NCBI RefSeq assembly: GCF_008107695.1
Contig: NZ_VIRG01000093.1
Location: 62,001 to 126,000 of the forward strand
Direction of reading: 5' to 3'
DNA from: Stappia sp. BW2
GTDB taxonomy: Bacteria > Pseudomonadota > Alphaproteobacteria > Rhizobiales > Stappiaceae
Length of the DNA: 64,000 nt
The position numbers were made by a program, and so were the translations under genes. The notes below the pieces were generated by a model. The model ran no database searches and had not been told where the DNA came from. It saw only the letters and a list, made by a program, of their open reading frames with translations. Positions 61,138-64,000 of the stretch are shown in pieces (positions within the stretch are counted from its first letter, which is position 1; every line of letters starts with the position of its first letter).

Positions 61138-62159
61138 TTGGTTTCAAATCCGATACGGGGGTCGATGAGCGTATAGGTGAGATCGATCACCAGATTGAGC
61201 GCGACGAACAGCAGCGCCATCGCCAGGACGAACCCCTGAACGGCCGCATAGTCGGACACCACGAGCGCCTCCACCGCGTAGGAGCCGATGCCGGGCCAGG
61301 CGAAAACCTTTTCCACCAGGACATTCGCGCCAAGCGTGAAGGAGAACACCATGCCGAGCGTCGTGATGACCGGCAGAAGCGCATTGCGGAACGCATAGGT
61401 GAACAGCACCTTGTCCTCCGTGAGACCGGCGGCACGCGCCGTGCGAATGTAATCCGAGGACAGCGCGCTGAGCATGGCCGCGCGGGTCATGCGCGCCAGC
61501 GGCGCCAGGGTGAAAAGCGCCAGCGTCGTCGCCGGCAGCACCAGTTGCTTGAGCGCACCGATCCAGGTCTCCCAGTCGCCAGCTATTGCCGCGTCGATCA
61601 GGTAGAAGCCGGTGACATGATCCGGTTCGATATAGATGAAATCCAGACGGCCGAGCGGAGACGGTGCGATGCCGAGCAGGTAGTAGAAGACATAGATCAG
61701 CACGATGCCGGTAAAAAAGGTCGGCAGTGATACACCTGCCGTAACGAGCACCCGGCACAGGTGATCGACTGCCGACCCGGGGCGTGTCGCTGCCAACACG
61801 CCAAGCGGAATGGCGATGCTGCACGAGAGCAGCAGTGCCGTCAGGGTCAGTTCAAGCGACGCTGGAAGCCTGTTCGCCAGATCTTCCAGCACCGGCTGCC
61901 CTGTCGAGAGCGAATTGCCGAGATCGCCGGTGAGCACATCTCCGGCATAGACAAGGAACTGTTCGGTCAAGGGCTTGTCCAGCCCGAGCGCCGTCCGGAT
62001 CTCGGCGATCGACTGCTCGTTGGCCGCGGCGCCCGCAAAATAGACGGCCGGGTCGCCGGGAAGGGCGCGGGTCAGCAGAAAGCTGACCACGACCACCCCC
62101 AGGATCACGGGAATGGCATGTGTGATCCTTAGCCCGATCGTCGACAGGCGCCCGGCCAT
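61134..62159 (-). CDS. Dipeptide-type ABC importer permease DppB
   Basis: A 341-residue DppB/OppB-type permease with six helices. VVVVSFLLTRALPGDPAVYFAGAAA opens it, MTRAAMLSALSSDYIRTARAAGLTEDKVLFTYAFRNALLPVI (about residues 225-265) is the coupling loop, and VEKVFAWPGIGSYAVEALV closes it. The start MAGRLST lies five bases past the binding-protein stop; a longer in-frame start inside that gene is rejected. Confidence 0.93.
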   Translation of the reverse strand: MAGRLSTIGLRITHAIPVILGVVVVSFLLTRALPGDPAVYFAGAAANEQSIAEIRTALGLDKPLTEQFLVYAGDVLTGDLGNSLSTGQPVLEDLANRLPASLELTLTALLLSCSIAIPLGVLAATRPGSAVDHLCRVLVTAGVSLPTFFTGIVLIYVFYYLLGIAPSPLGRLDFIYIEPDHVTGFYLIDAAIAGDWETWIGALKQLVLPATTLALFTLAPLARMTRAAMLSALSSDYIRTARAAGLTEDKVLFTYAFRNALLPVITTLGMVFSFTLGANVLVEKVFAWPGIGSYAVEALVVSDYAAVQGFVLAMALLFVALNLVIDLTYTLIDPRIGFETK

Positions 62160-62164
62160 CAGCG

Positions 62165-63790
62165 TCAGACCTTCTTCAGTCCGCGGACATCGAGCTGGCG
62201 GTGGAACCAGTACTCGTAGCCTGCAAGGTTGCGCGTGCCGACATTGAGCGCCGGCTGCCACAGGGCAATACGCGGCACCTCGTCCCAGACGATCTCGATC
62301 ATGCGCTTGATCTTGGGCGCATAGTCGGGATCCTCTACCGGCATGTGCAGCGCTTCCGGTGTCAGTGTCTCGATCTCTTCGTTGCGATAGTTGGACGAGT
62401 TGAAGAGATGGCCTTCCTGATAGGCCCAGAAGAAGTAGTAACAGGGATAGTTGAGCCAGCCGCCGAACGTTTCAAGATGCAGCGGCAGCCGCTTTTCGAC
62501 CAGCGAGGCGGTGCGCCAGTTGGCCCCCGGGATCTTCTCGATCGTTGTCTTGATACCGATCTTGGCGAGGTTTTCCTGGATCAGCAGGGCGGCCGGCTCC
62601 ATCCAGTCGCTTTGCGACAAGTCGATGGACAGCGGCACCTCGAAGCCTTCACCGTAGCCGGCTTCCTCCAGAAGGGCCTTGGCCTTGTCGAGATCCGTGG
62701 AATACGGGAATTTCTGCGGCCAGGCGATATCTGCCGGCGTCGCCGACTGACCGCCCCACAAGGGGGCGCCGCGGCCGTAGGCGGCCGTCTGGAACACTTC
62801 CTCGTAAGGCACCGACCAGGCAATCGCCTGCCGAACCCTCTTGTCCTTGAACGGTTCGAACGAAAGGTTGGGACACAGGCAGTAGATCGCGTTTTCGACA
62901 GGCGTCGTCGTGACCGTGATGTCCTCGGTGCCGGACAGCTCCTTGGCGTCCTTGTTGGGCATGTTGAAGGACATGTTGACGTCGCCGCGTTCCAGCAGCG
63001 CACGTCTGGTGGCGGGGCTGGGCACCTCGCGCAGGACAACGCGCTTGACCGCCGGGACCGGGCCTGACGTCCAATCGTCGTTGCGTTCATAGACAAGCTG
63101 CTCGCCCGGCTTCCACGAGGCTACCTTGAAAGCGCCGGACCCGGCCGGGGTCTTGTGCAGATATTCCATCGCCCAGGGATCGTCTTCGGTCGCGTGTTCG
63201 CGCGCCACCTTGGCGTTGATGATCATCGGCACCGGAACCGCGAGATCCGGCAGGGTCAGTTTGGATTTGCGCAGAAGATTGATCTTGAAGGTGAATTCGT
63301 CGATGGCCTCGAATTGCTCCGGTTTCTCGAGGGAGCCGGCCTTCATCTGCACCGTCGGGAACCCGCCCACGCTGACCGCCCTGTCAAAGGACCATTTCAC
63401 GTCCTCGGCGGTGATCGGCGAACCGTCCTGGAATTTGCCTTCCGGGCGCAGCTTGAAAACGATCGCCATGCCATCATCGGTGAATTCCCAGCTTTCGGCC
63501 ACTTCGGGCTCGATCACCGCATAATCATAGGACAGGCTGCCGTCCTCTAGCGTCTTGGTGCCGAAACTCACGAGCCGGTCATAGACATTCACGGCCACCT
63601 GGTAGCTCGGGCGGTTCGTCCCCTTGCGGTGAATGTCCAGGCTGTTGATGGTCTGGCCGGTGACGGCCACCACCACGTCGTTGCCGGCGGCAGAGGCGGG
63701 CAGCACTTTCAGAAACGGTAAAACGGATGCTCCGAGCGCTGTCGCTCCGACGCCCGTGAGAAACCCGCGACGTGAAGTTTCATAGGTCAT
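62165..63790 (-). CDS. Dipeptide-type (SBP_bac_5) ABC substrate-binding protein
   Basis: A 541-residue family-5 binding protein with a twin-arginine signal (SRRGFLTGVGATALGASVLPF). IEPEVAESWEFTDDGMAIVFKLRPEGKFQDGSPITAEDVKWSFDRAV is the family signature, and DKRVRQAIAWSVPYEEVFQTAAYGRG follows. The start MTYETSR has GAGGGGA upstream; a frame start 41 codons earlier lies in the promoter. It heads the operon Dpp-AtzF-oxygenase. Family-5 proteins bind peptides, nickel or small amides; here a nitrogen compound that yields allophanate is inferred. Confidence 0.93.
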   Translation of the reverse strand: MTYETSRRGFLTGVGATALGASVLPFLKVLPASAAGNDVVVAVTGQTINSLDIHRKGTNRPSYQVAVNVYDRLVSFGTKTLEDGSLSYDYAVIEPEVAESWEFTDDGMAIVFKLRPEGKFQDGSPITAEDVKWSFDRAVSVGGFPTVQMKAGSLEKPEQFEAIDEFTFKINLLRKSKLTLPDLAVPVPMIINAKVAREHATEDDPWAMEYLHKTPAGSGAFKVASWKPGEQLVYERNDDWTSGPVPAVKRVVLREVPSPATRRALLERGDVNMSFNMPNKDAKELSGTEDITVTTTPVENAIYCLCPNLSFEPFKDKRVRQAIAWSVPYEEVFQTAAYGRGAPLWGGQSATPADIAWPQKFPYSTDLDKAKALLEEAGYGEGFEVPLSIDLSQSDWMEPAALLIQENLAKIGIKTTIEKIPGANWRTASLVEKRLPLHLETFGGWLNYPCYYFFWAYQEGHLFNSSNYRNEEIETLTPEALHMPVEDPDYAPKIKRMIEIVWDEVPRIALWQPALNVGTRNLAGYEYWFHRQLDVRGLKKV

Positions 63791-63929
63791 ATCGGTCCCC
63801 TCTTGGAAGGAAAGGGGAGAAAGCCCCTCCCTCTCGGACCTACGATGCGCGCCTTTGGTGAGTACTTCTATTGCTATTTTTGCACCTTTGTGCTTCAAAA
63901 TTTGCAGCGCCATTTGTAAGGCATTGAAA

Positions 63930-64000
63930 ATGAGGCACCTTCAAACGCTCAAGCTGATCGATGCAGTGAGCAAGGCCGGCTCCATCCGCAAGGCCGCCGA
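63930..64000 (+). CDS. LysR-family regulator, N-terminal fragment cut by window edge
   Basis: Only the first 23 codons are present: MRHLQTLKLIDAVSKAGSIRK, then AA. This is the typical start of a LysR helix-turn-helix (LxxFxxVxxxGSxxxAA). It is divergent from the Dpp-AtzF operon with a 139-base spacer, so it is the likely regulator of that operon. Confidence 0.75.
   Translation, partial: MRHLQTLKLIDAVSKAGSIRKAA

Noticed and set aside
1-64000. CRISPR arrays, tRNA, rRNA, transposases or phage integration sites
   Set aside because: No regularly spaced direct repeats, cloverleaf genes, transposase motifs (DDE) or att-like duplications were seen on reading the window.

Overview
The window looks like part of an alphaproteobacterial genome. 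The supporting signs are high GC, cyoABCD- and sdhCDAB-type operons, an AtzE/AtzG/AtzF/BiuH-type nitrogen locus, many tight ATGA-overlap operons and abundant ABC importers. The gene mix suggests a Hyphomicrobiales/Rhodobacterales-like marine or soil heterotroph, possibly Stappiaceae-like, but the genus cannot be fixed from sequence alone. No rRNA, tRNA, CRISPR array or intact insertion sequence was seen.

Region 1 (1-15.8 kb) is a compact respiratory block. It holds a 5'-truncated pyruvate:quinone oxidoreductase (poxB), a DedA membrane protein, a DUF6629 membrane protein, cytochrome bo3 ubiquinol oxidase (cyoABCD, minus strand) and, divergently, fumC-sdhCDAB-NAD malic enzyme-NDH-2. Together these would carry succinate to acetate with the electrons fed into quinone and then to O2.

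Region 2 (15.9-31.5 kb) holds fourteen same-strand genes, mostly overlapping or closely spaced. They encode a DUF971 protein, an AprA-like flavoprotein, an AprB-like mini-ferredoxin, a HEAT-repeat protein, a GntR/UTRA regulator, a TlpA-like thioredoxin, an NMT1/TauA-type binding protein, a permease, a membrane protein with a vicinal Cys-Cys motif, an ABC ATPase, SCO, PCu(A)C, a diheme cytochrome c and a Crp-family regulator. Divergent to them are a 7Fe ferredoxin, a ferredoxin-NADP reductase and a YeiH-type putative sulfate exporter, followed by a TetR/membrane-protein pair. I read this as an uncharacterised sulfur-compound uptake and redox system, and it is the best candidate here for something undescribed.

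Region 3 (31.5-45.4 kb) is an accessory zone. It contains TetR modules with small partner enzymes, two AraC-type regulators, four tandem DUF1254/DUF1214 genes that include a recent duplicate pair, a decayed outer-membrane-protein gene, a broken RidA gene, and an intergenic repeat present in two copies.

Region 4 (45.4-64 kb) is a nitrogen-scavenging locus made of two minus-strand operons. The upstream one has a dipeptide-type ABC importer, allophanate hydrolase (AtzF) and a 2OG-Fe(II)-type oxygenase. The downstream one has a BMP-type ABC importer interleaved with a formamidase, two BiuH-like cysteine hydrolases, AtzG, AtzE, a 5-FCL-like protein and AtzH. A LysR gene starts divergently at the right edge. 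The likely substrates are biuret, triuret, cyanurate intermediates or related ureides.
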